A stretch of 64,000 bases of DNA, taken from Helicobacter burdigaliensis (lineage in GTDB: Bacteria; Campylobacterota; Campylobacteria; Campylobacterales; Helicobacteraceae). A program made the translations under genes and the position numbers. The notes beneath the pieces were generated by a model that was not told the origin of the DNA, made no database searches, and saw only the letters and a list, made by a program, of their open reading frames with translations. Location of the stretch: contig NZ_QXJG01000002.1 of the NCBI RefSeq assembly GCF_003670295.1, positions 117,104-181,103 of the forward strand, read 5' to 3'. Each line of letters starts with the position of its first letter. Positions within the stretch are counted from its first letter, which is position 1. This document shows, piece by piece, positions 1-8,624 of this stretch.

Positions 1-1
1 A

Positions 2-220
2 AATGAGGGTATAAATTATGAGCAAATTTCTCCTATGCTTTTTGGCCCTATGAATCTCTTAAAAAAAGCACATTTAAAGTATTTTGAGATTTTTGGGCAA
101 AATATAGATTTGATAAGTGAGAAAATTTTTGCTAATATACAAAAATCTAAAGAAGAACGCGATACAATAAGCAAAATATTTAAAAGAGCTAAAAACAAGA
201 GTGGAACTCTAATTGCTTAA
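2..220 (+). CDS. C-terminal end of an unidentified protein (5' truncated by window edge)
   Basis: The reading frame is open from base 2 to the TAA at 218-220 and enters the window without a start, so only the last 72 residues or so are visible. An internal ATG at 35 is not preceded by a good ribosome site, and the frame upstream of it stays open, so I treat this as the tail of a longer gene. The tail is lysine-rich and probably helical (for example IFKRAKNKSG near the end). I do not recognise the family. It is followed after 43 bases by a J-domain protein gene with its own AAGGA site. Confidence 0.6.
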   Translation, partial: NEGINYEQISPMLFGPMNLLKKAHLKYFEIFGQNIDLISEKIFANIQKSKEERDTISKIFKRAKNKSGTLIA

Positions 221-263
221 GAAACTAAAGTTGTCATAAAGTTTAAAGGAAGGAACCTAAATA

Positions 264-1073
264 ATGAAAGTAGAGCTCTTAGAGCCTTATATTCAAATAA
301 GCATTGAAAAAGAATCACAATTTTTAAAGCGTGCTATTAATTTTGCATATAAGCATTTTTCAAAAGCTTATAGACTTTCAAGTTCTGTTTTGATTTTAGA
401 TGATGGGGAGCGTTATAAAAAGGACTATTTTTTAAATTGGGCTTATCATGTAGCTATGCAAGAGAGTGATAAGAATAAAAGCGATGATTTTAATACAATT
501 ATTGATAATAGTTATCTTCCTATTCGTATTAAAATGGTAGAAAATCAAGCAATTTTAGAATTTGTAGAAATTTCTTTGCAAATGGTGCATACTTCTTTTG
601 AGCATGCACAGGTTTGCTTAAAGCTTGATCGCCCCAATCGTCTTGCTAGGCGTTATCTTACTTCTAAATTTAGAGAGTTTGTTCTCTCTTATACAAAGCA
701 GGAAGTTTTTTTAGATTCAAGTAAGCCTATTTTTTGGGAAAAACTTATTGAAGCACTTTCACAAAAAATAGTGCATAATGTGGTTTTGGATTTTGATTAT
801 GAAACCTTTAAAACCTACAACACATTTGAATGCTTTGAAAATTATTTAACCAAAGAGGAGAAAGCTCTTAAAAAAAGCTATAAAATTTTGGGTTGTGGGT
901 ATAATGATGATTTTGAGCAGGTAAAAAGTCGCTATATTGAACTGGCTAAAATCTATCATCCTGATAATGTTTATGGGCAAGATAAAAAGATTATAGAGGG
1001 TTATGCAGAGAAATTTAGGATTATCAAAGAAGCCTATGAGAATATTAAAACCAACTTTAAAAGAGTGGCTTAA
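264..1073 (+). CDS. Protein with C-terminal J-domain (DnaJ-like co-chaperone)
   Basis: A 269-residue protein whose last 65 or so residues look like a J-domain, with the diagnostic HPD tripeptide at about 232-234 (context IYHPDN). This should let it stimulate DnaK ATPase. The first 200 residues match no family I know and contain no glycine/phenylalanine-rich or zinc-finger region, so this is a type III J-protein with a private client-binding part. It starts at ATG 264 after AAGGAAGG. The next gene follows after 21 bases, so co-transcription is likely. A second, distinct J-protein (CbpA-like) lies at 48132. Confidence 0.8.
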   Translation: MKVELLEPYIQISIEKESQFLKRAINFAYKHFSKAYRLSSSVLILDDGERYKKDYFLNWAYHVAMQESDKNKSDDFNTIIDNSYLPIRIKMVENQAILEFVEISLQMVHTSFEHAQVCLKLDRPNRLARRYLTSKFREFVLSYTKQEVFLDSSKPIFWEKLIEALSQKIVHNVVLDFDYETFKTYNTFECFENYLTKEEKALKKSYKILGCGYNDDFEQVKSRYIELAKIYHPDNVYGQDKKIIEGYAEKFRIIKEAYENIKTNFKRVA

Positions 1074-1094
1074 ATTTTAAAAAAGGAGAAGAGA

Positions 1095-1799
1095 ATGGCA
1101 CAAGAAGAAATTGAAGTATCTTTTGAAAAAGAACCCAAAAAGAATTTTGGTGTAATTTTGCTAGTTTTGGTAGTAATTATTTTGGCTGTGTTTGGGCTAG
1201 TGTATTATGTGCTAAGCCAACCTTATGGCAAAAATATGCTAGAGAATTTGCAAAATGCTTTTGGAGTGCAACAAAGCACAACCGCTACATCTTCTTTAAG
1301 TATGGAAGCTAAAGATGAGGAAATTAAGAGATTGCAAGTTGCATTAAGACAAAAAGAGCAAGATCTTTTAAAGCTTTCTTCTTCTGTTAAAGGTTTAGGA
1401 GAATCGGTAGAGCAGATGAAAAAAGATCAAAATGCTCTTGCAAACAATTTACGCTATTCTATCAAACCTAAAAAACAAATTATTGTAGAATGCTATTCTA
1501 TGGAAGTTGGTAAATGGGATATTCCAAAGGGTTGTTTGCTCTCTATCGCTACAAAAGTAGGCAATGAGCTAGAAAGTGATAATCGTGTAGTGGCTTTTGA
1601 AGTGCAAGGTTTTGTGGATACTAAGCCTTATGCTGGAAGTTCGCCTGAACTAAAACAAGAGGGTTTAGCGAGTTTTAGAGCAAGAGAAGCTATAAGAGAG
1701 ATTAACAAAAAGCTTCCCAATGCGACTGTATTTGAGGGTCCTAGTATCCAAGTGGAAGATAAACGCGGTTATAGCATTAAGGCATATTTTGTCAATTAA
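1095..1799 (+). CDS. Single-pass membrane protein with coiled coil and OmpA-like C-terminal region
   Basis: The 234-residue protein has an acidic/basic cytoplasmic start, one clear membrane segment at about 18-40, a coiled-coil stretch at about 70-115 and a folded periplasmic part. In the last 70 residues the pattern GFVDTKPY followed by an alanine/arginine-rich helix (FRAREAI) resembles the peptidoglycan-binding OmpA C-terminal fold (normally G-H-T-D and S-x-x-R-A), but it is degenerate and I do not claim binding. It starts at ATG 1095 after AAAAGGAG. It sits between the J-domain gene and nadK with tight spacing, consistent with an operon. Function unknown. Confidence 0.7.
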   Translation: MAQEEIEVSFEKEPKKNFGVILLVLVVIILAVFGLVYYVLSQPYGKNMLENLQNAFGVQQSTTATSSLSMEAKDEEIKRLQVALRQKEQDLLKLSSSVKGLGESVEQMKKDQNALANNLRYSIKPKKQIIVECYSMEVGKWDIPKGCLLSIATKVGNELESDNRVVAFEVQGFVDTKPYAGSSPELKQEGLASFRAREAIREINKKLPNATVFEGPSIQVEDKRGYSIKAYFVN

Positions 1800-1802
1800 A
1801 AA

Positions 1803-2666
1803 ATGAAAGAAAATCGTATTTTAGGAGTGTGTCTTCGCCCATCTACTCCAGAGCTTAAAGGGTATTTTTTAGAATTTCAAAGCTTGGCTAAAAAGTTTGG
1901 TTTTGAAGTGGTTTTGGATTCTTTAAGTGCAGGCATGATAGGTATGCATGGAGTGAATTTTAAAGAAATGTCAAAAGAATGTGATATTTTAGTTTCTATC
2001 GGGGGAGATGGCACACTTATATCTACTGCTAGACGCTCTTTTTCTTTTGGGAAGCCAATTTTGGGGATTAATATGGGGAATCTTGGCTTTTTAACGGATT
2101 TGCAAAAACATGAAGTAGAGGCTTTTTTGCCTCATTTAAGAAAAGGAGAATATCATATTGCTAACCATATGATGTTAGAAGGTAAAATTATAGGCAAAAA
2201 TGGAGAATACACCAAAAGCTTTTTTGCACTCAATGATATTTTAGTGAGCCGTTTGTCCAACTCTTCTATGATACATATTAAAGCTTATATAGATGAAGAA
2301 TATTTTAATTCTTATTATGGAGATGGTTTGATTATTGCTACTCCTACGGGTTCAACAGCTTATAATATTAGTGCAGGGGGAGCAGTGGTGTATCCTTTTT
2401 CTTATAACTTGCTTTTAACCCCTATTTGTGCGCATTCTTTGACACAGCGTCCTTTAATATTGCCAGGAGAATTTAGCGTGCAAGCAACTTTGGGCGAAGA
2501 GGGGAATTGTAATATTATTATTGATGGACAGGAGAATAAAACTTTACATTTTGGAGAAAAGTTGCAAATCCGTGCTTTAAAAGATGGTGTAAAATTAATA
2601 CATAATTTAGAGTGGAATTATTTTAAGATTTTAAAAGAAAAATTTCATTGGGGAGATTATGAGTAA
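1803..2666 (+). CDS. nadK: NAD kinase
   Basis: The 287-residue enzyme phosphorylates NAD to NADP in the cytoplasm. It shows the family GGDGT motif at 67-71, the NMGNLGFLTD stretch at about 91-100 and the TPTGSTAY substrate loop near 180. The length is normal. The start ATG 1803 lies 3 bases after the preceding stop, without a strong Shine-Dalgarno site, suggesting translational coupling. Its stop overlaps the recN start (TAATG at 2664-2668). The nadK-recN pair is conserved in Helicobacter and Campylobacter. Confidence 0.96.
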   Translation: MKENRILGVCLRPSTPELKGYFLEFQSLAKKFGFEVVLDSLSAGMIGMHGVNFKEMSKECDILVSIGGDGTLISTARRSFSFGKPILGINMGNLGFLTDLQKHEVEAFLPHLRKGEYHIANHMMLEGKIIGKNGEYTKSFFALNDILVSRLSNSSMIHIKAYIDEEYFNSYYGDGLIIATPTGSTAYNISAGGAVVYPFSYNLLLTPICAHSLTQRPLILPGEFSVQATLGEEGNCNIIIDGQENKTLHFGEKLQIRALKDGVKLIHNLEWNYFKILKEKFHWGDYE

Positions 2667-4204
2667 TGCAAGAGCTTATCATCCATAAGATTTTAATCAA
2701 AAACTCTCTTAGCTTTAAAGAAGAATGCTTTGAGCCAAGCAAACATTTTAATGTAATTAGTGGTGCAAGTGGGGCTGGGAAATCTGTGCTTATGCAAAGT
2801 ATTTTAGCGCTTTTTGGACTAAAAGAGGCTAATGCTGAACTTATAGAGGCGACTTTGAGTATTAAAGGGATTGGCGAAGATTTTATAGGATTAGTGGATG
2901 AGGGAGAGCTTATCTTAACGCTTAGTAAAAAAGATAAGGTGCGTTATTTTTTAGGGGGGCAAAATATCCCCAAAAAACGCATTCAAGAGCTTTTTGAGCC
3001 TTTTTTAAAGCATTTGGGAGCTAAAGGAGATTTAGAAAGTGAAGATATTTTAAGAGCTTTAGATGGAATGATTTTGGGCTATGAGAAAGGCTTTTTAAAA
3101 CAGATTAAAAAATATGAAGAAAGTTTTTTAAAATATCAAGCAAGTAAAGCACAGCTAAAAGAGCTTCAAGAAAAAAGCTTAAAAGTAAATGAGCTAAAGG
3201 AATTTGTGGCTTTTGAGATTAAAAAACTAGAAGAGTTATCTCCAAAAAAGGGGGAATATGAAGAGCTTTTAGAGCTTAAAAAGCAAATTTCAAAAAAAGA
3301 AAAGATAGCCCAAAGTTTAAATGAAGTGATGCAAATACTCTCCCAAAGTCATAAAATTGCTAGTTTTTTAACACTTATCAACAAAGAAAACGAAAGTATT
3401 TTGAATGCTTTTAATGAGCTTGAAAGTCTTTGTGAGCAAGAAGGAAATTATTTAGAAGAATTAGAAGAAAGCAATATTGAAGAGATATTAAACAGAATCG
3501 AAGCTTTAAGTGCATTAAAGCATAGATATGGAGGGGTGGAAGAGGCGCTAGAATATCTGGATAAGAAGAAAAAAGAATTGCAAGAGTATGAGAATCTTGA
3601 TAATCTCTTAAAAGAAGCGCAAAATTGTTTTAAAAAAAATCAAGAAGAGTTAGACAAAGAAGCAAAAGAGCTAAGTTCTATGCGTTTAAAATATTTAGAG
3701 AAATTTTCTAAAATTCTCAATCAAACCTTAGAGCTTTTAAAAATGCCAAATGCTTGTGTGGATTTACAAGAAGTTGATTTTATGCAAAGTGGAAAGGATA
3801 TGTGTAATCTTAGCTTTCACAATAAAACTTCTATTAAAAATTTAAGTTCAGGAGAGTTTAATCGTTTGCGTCTAGCCCTGCTTCTCACTAAAGGAAAAGA
3901 AGCCAAAAATGAAGCCATTATACTTTTAGATGAGGTGGATGCAAATTTAAGCGGTGAAGAATCAAGTGGTGTAGCAGAGATTTTAAAAAGGCTCTCTAAC
4001 AATTATCAAATCTTTGCAATTTCACATCAACCCCATATGCCAAGTTTAGCAGACAAGCACTATTTAGTGCAAAAACAAAAAGAGGGTTCTAAGATTATAG
4101 AGCTTGATAAAAAGGGAAGAATAGAAGAAATTGCGCGTATGATTAGCGGTAAAGAAATCACTAAAGAAGCCTTAGAGTTTGCCACAAAAGCTTTGAAAGT
4201 TTAG
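2666..4204 (+). CDS. recN: DNA repair protein RecN
   Basis: SMC-like ATPase acting in double-strand-break repair. The Walker A motif GASGAGKS is at 33-40. The middle third (about 140-370) is rich in lysine, glutamate and leucine as expected of a coiled coil. The ABC signature (LSSGE) and the Walker B region (LLDEVD) follow near 395-425. At 512 residues it is a little shorter than the 550 or so of E. coli RecN, as I recall for this phylum. Its start overlaps the nadK stop, so translation is coupled. Confidence 0.94.
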   Translation: MQELIIHKILIKNSLSFKEECFEPSKHFNVISGASGAGKSVLMQSILALFGLKEANAELIEATLSIKGIGEDFIGLVDEGELILTLSKKDKVRYFLGGQNIPKKRIQELFEPFLKHLGAKGDLESEDILRALDGMILGYEKGFLKQIKKYEESFLKYQASKAQLKELQEKSLKVNELKEFVAFEIKKLEELSPKKGEYEELLELKKQISKKEKIAQSLNEVMQILSQSHKIASFLTLINKENESILNAFNELESLCEQEGNYLEELEESNIEEILNRIEALSALKHRYGGVEEALEYLDKKKKELQEYENLDNLLKEAQNCFKKNQEELDKEAKELSSMRLKYLEKFSKILNQTLELLKMPNACVDLQEVDFMQSGKDMCNLSFHNKTSIKNLSSGEFNRLRLALLLTKGKEAKNEAIILLDEVDANLSGEESSGVAEILKRLSNNYQIFAISHQPHMPSLADKHYLVQKQKEGSKIIELDKKGRIEEIARMISGKEITKEALEFATKALKV

Positions 4205-4205
4205 T

Positions 4206-5537
4206 ATGAATCTAGCTCATTTAAAGAAGTTTGCGGAGTTTTTAAACAAAAATCTTCCTTTAAAACTTAGAAGCATTAGGAGAGTAGGGGATAATCTTTT
4301 TAAGCTAGAGATGGAGAAATTTCTTTTTTATTTGGATTTAAATAGAGCCAAAAGTACAATTTTCACAACAAAAGAAAATCTAAGCTCTCCTAAGCAATAT
4401 AATGCTCCTTTTGATAATAGTTTGCAAAAATATTGTTTTAATGCAAAACTTATAGAAGCAAGTGTAGATGGAGATAATCGGATTTTAAGATTAAGATTGC
4501 AAGGTGCTAATGCTTATAAAAAAATAGAAGTAATTTTACAAGCAGAATTTACAGGAAAAAATACGAATCTAATTTTACTCAATCCACAAAAAATAGTCTT
4601 AGATGCACTAAGACATATCGCCCCTTATCAATCTTTTAGAGAGGTAAAAATAGGTAAGATTCTCTTAGAGCTTCCACAACCTAAAAATGCACCCAAGATT
4701 ATAGAAGAAGGGCGCGGGATTTTAGAAATTTTAGAAGAGAATTTTAAAGAATTGCAAAATCAGAATTTAGAGCAAAAAATCTCCCAAGTCCTTCAAAAAA
4801 TTTCTAAAAAAATGCAGACTTTAGAAGAGATTCTACAAGGCTTAGAAGATAAAGAAGAGTTAGAGAAAAACGCTAAAATACAACTAGAATATGGAAAGAA
4901 AATTTTAGAAAATATTTATAAATTTGAAGATTTTAGAGGAGAGAGCATTAGGCTTGATGGAATGCTAATACAATTACCTAAAAAGGCAAAAAATCTTTCA
5001 AACGCAGCACAGATATTTTTTGAAAATTCAAAAAAACTTAGCAAAAAAGCACAAAATATTTATATTCAAAAAGAAAATTTGCAAGATAAAATTTACTTTT
5101 TTACACAATTATCGCAAATGGTTCAAAAAGTGAAGAATTTAGGCGATTTGCAGATACTTGCTTCTAACTTGCAAAAAGATAAAGAGAATTATAAAAAAGA
5201 AGAAACAAAAGCTTATGAAAGCTTTTTTATAGAGGGATTTAAGGTATCCATTGGCAAAAATCAAAAAGAAAATATTTTGCTTTTAAAAGAGGCTAGGGCG
5301 GAGGATATTTGGGGGCATATTAGAGATGTTCCAAGCTCACATTTGATTATCCATAGCGGAAAAAGTAAGATTCCTGCTATAATATTACAAAAAGCTACTA
5401 AGATTTTGGTGGATTTTGTAAAAAGCGGAAGCGGGGTTTATGAGGTGGATTATACAAAAAGAAAATTTGTAAAAATCACACAAGGTGCAAAAGTCGTATA
5501 TGCAAATTATCAGACTTTAAGGGTTTTAAAGGAATAA
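4206..5537 (+). CDS. NFACT family protein (FbpA/RqcH homologue)
   Basis: A 443-residue protein with an N-terminal NFACT-N-like part, a central coiled coil (about 180-230 and 270-345) and a C-terminal NFACT-R domain (about 350-440) carrying WGHIRD and later SGSGVYEVDYTK. Relatives include the Firmicutes RqcH protein, which adds alanine tails to peptides on stalled 50S subunits, and proteins once called fibronectin-binding. A cytosolic ribosome-quality-control role is the better guess, since no signal peptide is visible. It starts 2 bases after recN stops. The H. pylori homologue also follows recN. Confidence 0.87.
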   Translation: MNLAHLKKFAEFLNKNLPLKLRSIRRVGDNLFKLEMEKFLFYLDLNRAKSTIFTTKENLSSPKQYNAPFDNSLQKYCFNAKLIEASVDGDNRILRLRLQGANAYKKIEVILQAEFTGKNTNLILLNPQKIVLDALRHIAPYQSFREVKIGKILLELPQPKNAPKIIEEGRGILEILEENFKELQNQNLEQKISQVLQKISKKMQTLEEILQGLEDKEELEKNAKIQLEYGKKILENIYKFEDFRGESIRLDGMLIQLPKKAKNLSNAAQIFFENSKKLSKKAQNIYIQKENLQDKIYFFTQLSQMVQKVKNLGDLQILASNLQKDKENYKKEETKAYESFFIEGFKVSIGKNQKENILLLKEARAEDIWGHIRDVPSSHLIIHSGKSKIPAIILQKATKILVDFVKSGSGVYEVDYTKRKFVKITQGAKVVYANYQTLRVLKE

Positions 5538-5538
5538 A

Positions 5539-5853
5539 ATGGCGATGACACCTGTTGGGAATGTTACTTACATCAATCAAAATGCCCAAGTGGGTTCTAC
5601 ACAACATGCTAATACGCAAGTGAAGCTTGATTTTGCTGCAATGGTAAATTTAGAAGCTATGCAAGAACAGCAAGATGGAATACAAGAAGTGCGTCCCACA
5701 GAGGAAACTCTTAAAACCGATGAAGATGCTAAGGGCTCTAAAGGGGAACAAGAAGAGCAAGAACATAAAAAACAAGAAGAATCACAAGAAGAAAAAGATG
5801 AAATACAAACAAGAGAAGATGGCACTATCGCGCATTTGAATATTTCTATTTAA
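5539..5853 (+). CDS. Small charged hypothetical protein
   Basis: A 104-residue protein with an ordinary first half and a glutamate/lysine/glutamine-rich second half (about 60-95) that is probably disordered. No signal peptide, membrane segment or known motif is visible. The ATG lies 2 bases after the NFACT gene stop, after a GGAAT-type weak site, so it is probably the last gene of the nadK-recN-NFACT operon. The composition makes homology search difficult. Function unknown. A long gene-free stretch follows. Confidence 0.65.
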   Translation: MAMTPVGNVTYINQNAQVGSTQHANTQVKLDFAAMVNLEAMQEQQDGIQEVRPTEETLKTDEDAKGSKGEQEEQEHKKQEESQEEKDEIQTREDGTIAHLNISI

Positions 5854-5984
5854 AAATTTATAAAATTTTATAATATATTTTTAACTGCATTAGCATTTTT
5901 CAAAAAGACAAATGAACTATGGAGAAATTTTATTGAAACAATAATTTAGTTTCTAAAGTATTTTTAAAAGAAGTAAATTATAGG

Positions 5985-6150
5985 TTTAATAGGCTTAATA
6001 GCTAGATATGGCTTTATTTTGGGGAATAAACCATAATTGGGTATGTGGGAGGAAACTAACTATCAAGTCGCTATTTATGGATATTAGCAGACTACTAAAC
6101 CTACCGCTAGCCTAAACTTAGCGAATTGCTATTATAGCTTTTAAAATATA
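5985..6150 (+). ncRNA. Candidate structured non-coding RNA, unidentified
   Basis: This part of the 460-base gap between 5854 and 6313 is richer in G and C than its flanks and can form two strong hairpins. One pairs 6007-6018 with 6025-6035 (TATGG/CCATA and TTTATT/AATAAA, one bulged C, loop TTGGGG). The other pairs AGTC-GCTA at 6066-6073 with TAGC-a-GACT at 6085-6093. A closing stem is possible between 5994-6003 and about 6128-6138. There is no open reading frame of note. It is not recognisably tmRNA, RNase P RNA or SRP RNA; 6S RNA is possible but unproven. Strand and ends are uncertain. The rest of the gap is plain AT-rich sequence. Confidence 0.4.
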
Positions 6151-6313
6151 AAATAGATATTAAATCTTTTTAAAATTTGAATAATTTTTGTAAGTTTTCT
6201 TTAATATGTGAATTAATGAGAACTTTTAAGAAAATGGATTTTATTGTTTTTAGTGTTTCGTGTATTTTGAAAAAATATATTATAATTTCAAAAATAATTT
6301 TTAAGGATAGTTT

Positions 6314-6409
6314 TTGAGTTTTTGGGAAAAAGTGATTATTGCTTGTGTTAGCCTAGCTTATCTTATCTTTTTAATCTATCAAAACAAAGACTATTTTAAA
6401 AAATCTTAA
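6314..6409 (+). CDS. 31-residue membrane miniprotein
   Basis: A short frame starting with TTG at 6314 after the AAGGA site at 6303-6307 encodes about 31 residues: a polar start (SFWEKV), one hydrophobic helix (IIACVSLAYLIFLIY) and a charged tail ending KKS. This is the layout of a small single-pass membrane protein. It ends 12 bases before the HD-domain gene and may be its leader or partner. The open frame and ribosome site are seen; expression is inferred. Confidence 0.45.
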   Translation: MSFWEKVIIACVSLAYLIFLIYQNKDYFKKS

Positions 6410-6421
6410 AGTAGAGAAAAT

Positions 6422-7618
6422 ATGAAAAAACCGCGACTTAGCCATTCACTTTTGCAAAAAATCTTCACAGCAGCGAGTATTAGAAGATGGAACGATCAAG
6501 CTACTCCTGTGGAGTTTGTAGAGCTTGATAAACAAGCCCATAAGATTTTTATTGCTTATCTTTTAGCACATTTTGAAGCAATAGAGCATAAAAGGGAAGT
6601 AGATTTTGAACGCCTTATTTTGCAGTTTTGTTATGAATTTTTTGAACGCATAATCTTAACTGATATTAAGCCTCCTGTGTTTCATCAGCTTGTGAAAAAT
6701 CACAATGAAGCTTTAGTGGATTTTGTTTGTTGTGAGCTAAAAAGTGATTTGGAGAGTTTTCCTTTTTATGAGGATATGAGAAAATATCTTTATGGTGGGG
6801 TGAATAATTTAGAAAAAGAGATATTGCGTGCAGCACACTATTATGCTTCAAAATGGGAGTTTGATATTATTTATCATTTTAATCCTAAAATGTATGATGT
6901 GCAAAATATCAAAGACATCATTGATAAGCAAGTAGAAGAGCATTATCATCTTGCGGGAATTAGGAAAATTAAGCTTTATAAAGATTTAAAAGAGCTTGTG
7001 AGTATGTTTGGGCAGCTAAGATTCCAAAAGCGTTGGAGTCAAACTCCAAGAATCCCAGAAACTTCAGTGCTAGGGCATACGCTTGTAGTGGGGCTTAGTG
7101 CATTTTTGTTGGGATATGATTTAGGGGCAGGGCGTAAAATGCAGATCAATCACTTTTTGTGTGGGCTTTTTCATGATTTGCCAGAGATTTTGACGCGTGA
7201 TATTATCTCTCCTATTAAGCGAAGTGTGGAGGGGCTAGATAGCTTTATAAAAAAGATAGAAGAAGAAGCAGTAAGGGAGAAGATTTTTTCTAAAGTGCCA
7301 AAAGAAATTGAAGAGGATATTTACTTTTATATCCAAGATGAGTTTTCAAACCGCTATAAAGATGAGAATGGAGAAGTATGTTATGTGTCTAAAGGAGAGG
7401 AGTTTTTAAAAGATAATAGTGAGAAGGATGCTATTTATGGAGAGTTTTTGAAGTATTGCGATCATTTAAGTGCATTTTTAGAGGCTAGAATCTCCATAAG
7501 GCATGGGATTTCAAGCAAAGAGCTAGAAGATGGAGCGAAAAATTTAGAATATATGTATAACGATAAAGAGATTAATGGGGTGGATTTGGGGTATCTTTAT
7601 AGGGAGTTTAGGGGTTAG
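6422..7618 (+). CDS. HD-domain phosphohydrolase
   Basis: A 398-residue cytoplasmic protein with an HD superfamily metal site: H219 (in VLGHT), H244, the H251-D252 pair in FHDLPEILTRDI, and a distal D in YCDHLSAFLEA near 345. The HDLPE context resembles YfbR-like nucleotidases, but the N-terminal 200 residues have no relative I recognise, so the substrate (nucleotide, phosphate ester) is open. The start ATG 6422 has a weak GAGAAAA site. The stop TAG is immediately followed by the ATG of the next gene, so the two are co-translated. Confidence 0.82.
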   Translation: MKKPRLSHSLLQKIFTAASIRRWNDQATPVEFVELDKQAHKIFIAYLLAHFEAIEHKREVDFERLILQFCYEFFERIILTDIKPPVFHQLVKNHNEALVDFVCCELKSDLESFPFYEDMRKYLYGGVNNLEKEILRAAHYYASKWEFDIIYHFNPKMYDVQNIKDIIDKQVEEHYHLAGIRKIKLYKDLKELVSMFGQLRFQKRWSQTPRIPETSVLGHTLVVGLSAFLLGYDLGAGRKMQINHFLCGLFHDLPEILTRDIISPIKRSVEGLDSFIKKIEEEAVREKIFSKVPKEIEEDIYFYIQDEFSNRYKDENGEVCYVSKGEEFLKDNSEKDAIYGEFLKYCDHLSAFLEARISIRHGISSKELEDGAKNLEYMYNDKEINGVDLGYLYREFRG

Positions 7619-8251
7619 ATGCTACTTACAAGTCTTTATATTTTGGGGATTACAGCAGAGGGAATGAGCGGTGCACTTGCAGCAGGGCGACATAATATGG
7701 ATTGGTTTGGGGTGATTTTTATTGCTTGTGTTACGGCTATTGGTGGGGGTTCTATTAGGGATATTTTGTTTGGGCATTATCCACTTACTTGGGTAGCACA
7801 TCCAGAATATTTAGCAATCGTATGTGCCGCAGCACTTCTAACAACTAGAATCCCTTTTTTGGTAGAGAGATTTGAAAAAGCATTTTTGATTTTAGATGCA
7901 CTAGGATTAGCGGTGTTTAGCATTATAGGTGCTAGGATTGGTTTGGAGTTTCACCCAAGCGGTGCGATGGCAGTAGCGGGAGCTGTGATTACTGGGGTGT
8001 TTGGGGGGATTTTGAGAGATATTTTTTGTGCGAGGATTCCGCTTGTTTTCCAAAAAGAACTTTATGCAAGCATTTCTTTGATGATTGGAAGCTTGTATGT
8101 TGTTTTAGAATTTATTAGTAAAAATTATTTTCCTCTGAATGAAGATTTGATTATTATAGGATCTTTGCTTGTGGGGTTTGTAACTAGGCTTATTGCAATT
8201 AGGTATCATTTAGGTTTGCCAAGATTTGAATATACGCCCAAAAATCAATAG
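7619..8251 (+). CDS. TRIC-like cation channel family protein (UPF0126, YicG-like)
   Basis: The 210-residue integral membrane protein has about seven hydrophobic segments and two repeats of the UPF0126 motif, GGGSIRDILFG near 42-52 and FGGILRDIFCAR near 127-138, the glycine-rich hallmarks of prokaryotic TRIC channels. Family members conduct potassium or other monovalent cations; selectivity here is not visible. It is joined directly to the HD hydrolase gene, an arrangement whose meaning is unknown. The repeat-rich region at 8268-8624 follows. Confidence 0.88.
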   Translation: MLLTSLYILGITAEGMSGALAAGRHNMDWFGVIFIACVTAIGGGSIRDILFGHYPLTWVAHPEYLAIVCAAALLTTRIPFLVERFEKAFLILDALGLAVFSIIGARIGLEFHPSGAMAVAGAVITGVFGGILRDIFCARIPLVFQKELYASISLMIGSLYVVLEFISKNYFPLNEDLIIIGSLLVGFVTRLIAIRYHLGLPRFEYTPKNQ

Positions 8252-8267
8252 TTTTAGTTGTTATTTT

Positions 8268-8308
8268 TGTCATTGTGAGGAGCGAAGCGAGAAAGCAATC
8301 TAAAAAGA
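8268..8308. repeat. 41-bp direct repeat, copy 1
   Basis: A 41-base sequence (core GAGGAGCGAAGCGAGAAAGC) that recurs at 8584-8624 with one difference (T at 8276, C at 8592). It contains short inverted ends (ATTGT/GCAAT here, ATTGC/GCAAT in copy 2). Similar GCGAAGCGA-type repeats are common dispersed intergenic elements in several bacterial groups, so this is probably a genome-wide repeat family rather than a local attachment site. Confidence 0.85.
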
Positions 8309-8360
8309 GCAACCAAAAACCAAATGCAACTTTGGCTTTATGCAAGACCTTAGCAACCCT

Positions 8361-8446
8361 CTCGCCCTGCTTTGTGGTGTAAAATGGTGGAGGAAAGGTG
8401 GCAGAAGTGCCACCGCCACCATTTTGCTAAAAGCAGAAAAGGCGAG
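8361..8446. repeat. Long imperfect hairpin (nested inverted repeat)
   Basis: Four nested arms pair in order: CTCGCC 8361-8366 with GGCGAG 8441-8446, CTGCTTT 8367-8373 with AAAGCAG 8430-8436, AAAATGGTGG 8381-8390 with CCACCATTTT 8416-8425, and GGTGGCA 8397-8403 with TGCCACC 8408-8414 around a GAAG loop. About 30 base pairs form in 86 bases. The segment is markedly GC-richer than the genome. It lies between the two 41-bp direct repeats. It could be a miniature mobile element, a structured RNA or an intergenic repeat unit. Confidence 0.7.
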
Positions 8447-8583
8447 GCTCTCCCCCAATAGCCAAAAAGGGAGCTTTTTGTGCGCGGGGGAGTGAGGAGG
8501 GGGAGAGGTGTTTTTGTGAAGAGAAAGAAAAGGATTTAGAAAAGAATGAAGATTGATTTTGTGTTGTTGTGAAGCCTCCTACT

Positions 8584-8624
8584 TGTCATTGCGAGGAGCG
8601 AAGCGAGAAAGCAATCTAAAAAGA
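8584..8624. repeat. 41-bp direct repeat, copy 2
   Basis: The second copy of the 41-base repeat, 40 of 41 identical to 8268-8308 and in the same orientation. Between the copies lie the hairpin and a purine-rich, G-rich stretch (8479-8540). From 8625 to 8836 I see no convincing gene; a 65-codon minus-strand frame at 8628-8825 lacks support and ends within repeat-adjacent sequence. Confidence 0.85.

Noticed and set aside
5985..6150. Structured region as RNase P RNA because of a GAGGAAA-like run
   Set aside because: The conserved RNase P core around that run is missing and the element is far too short.
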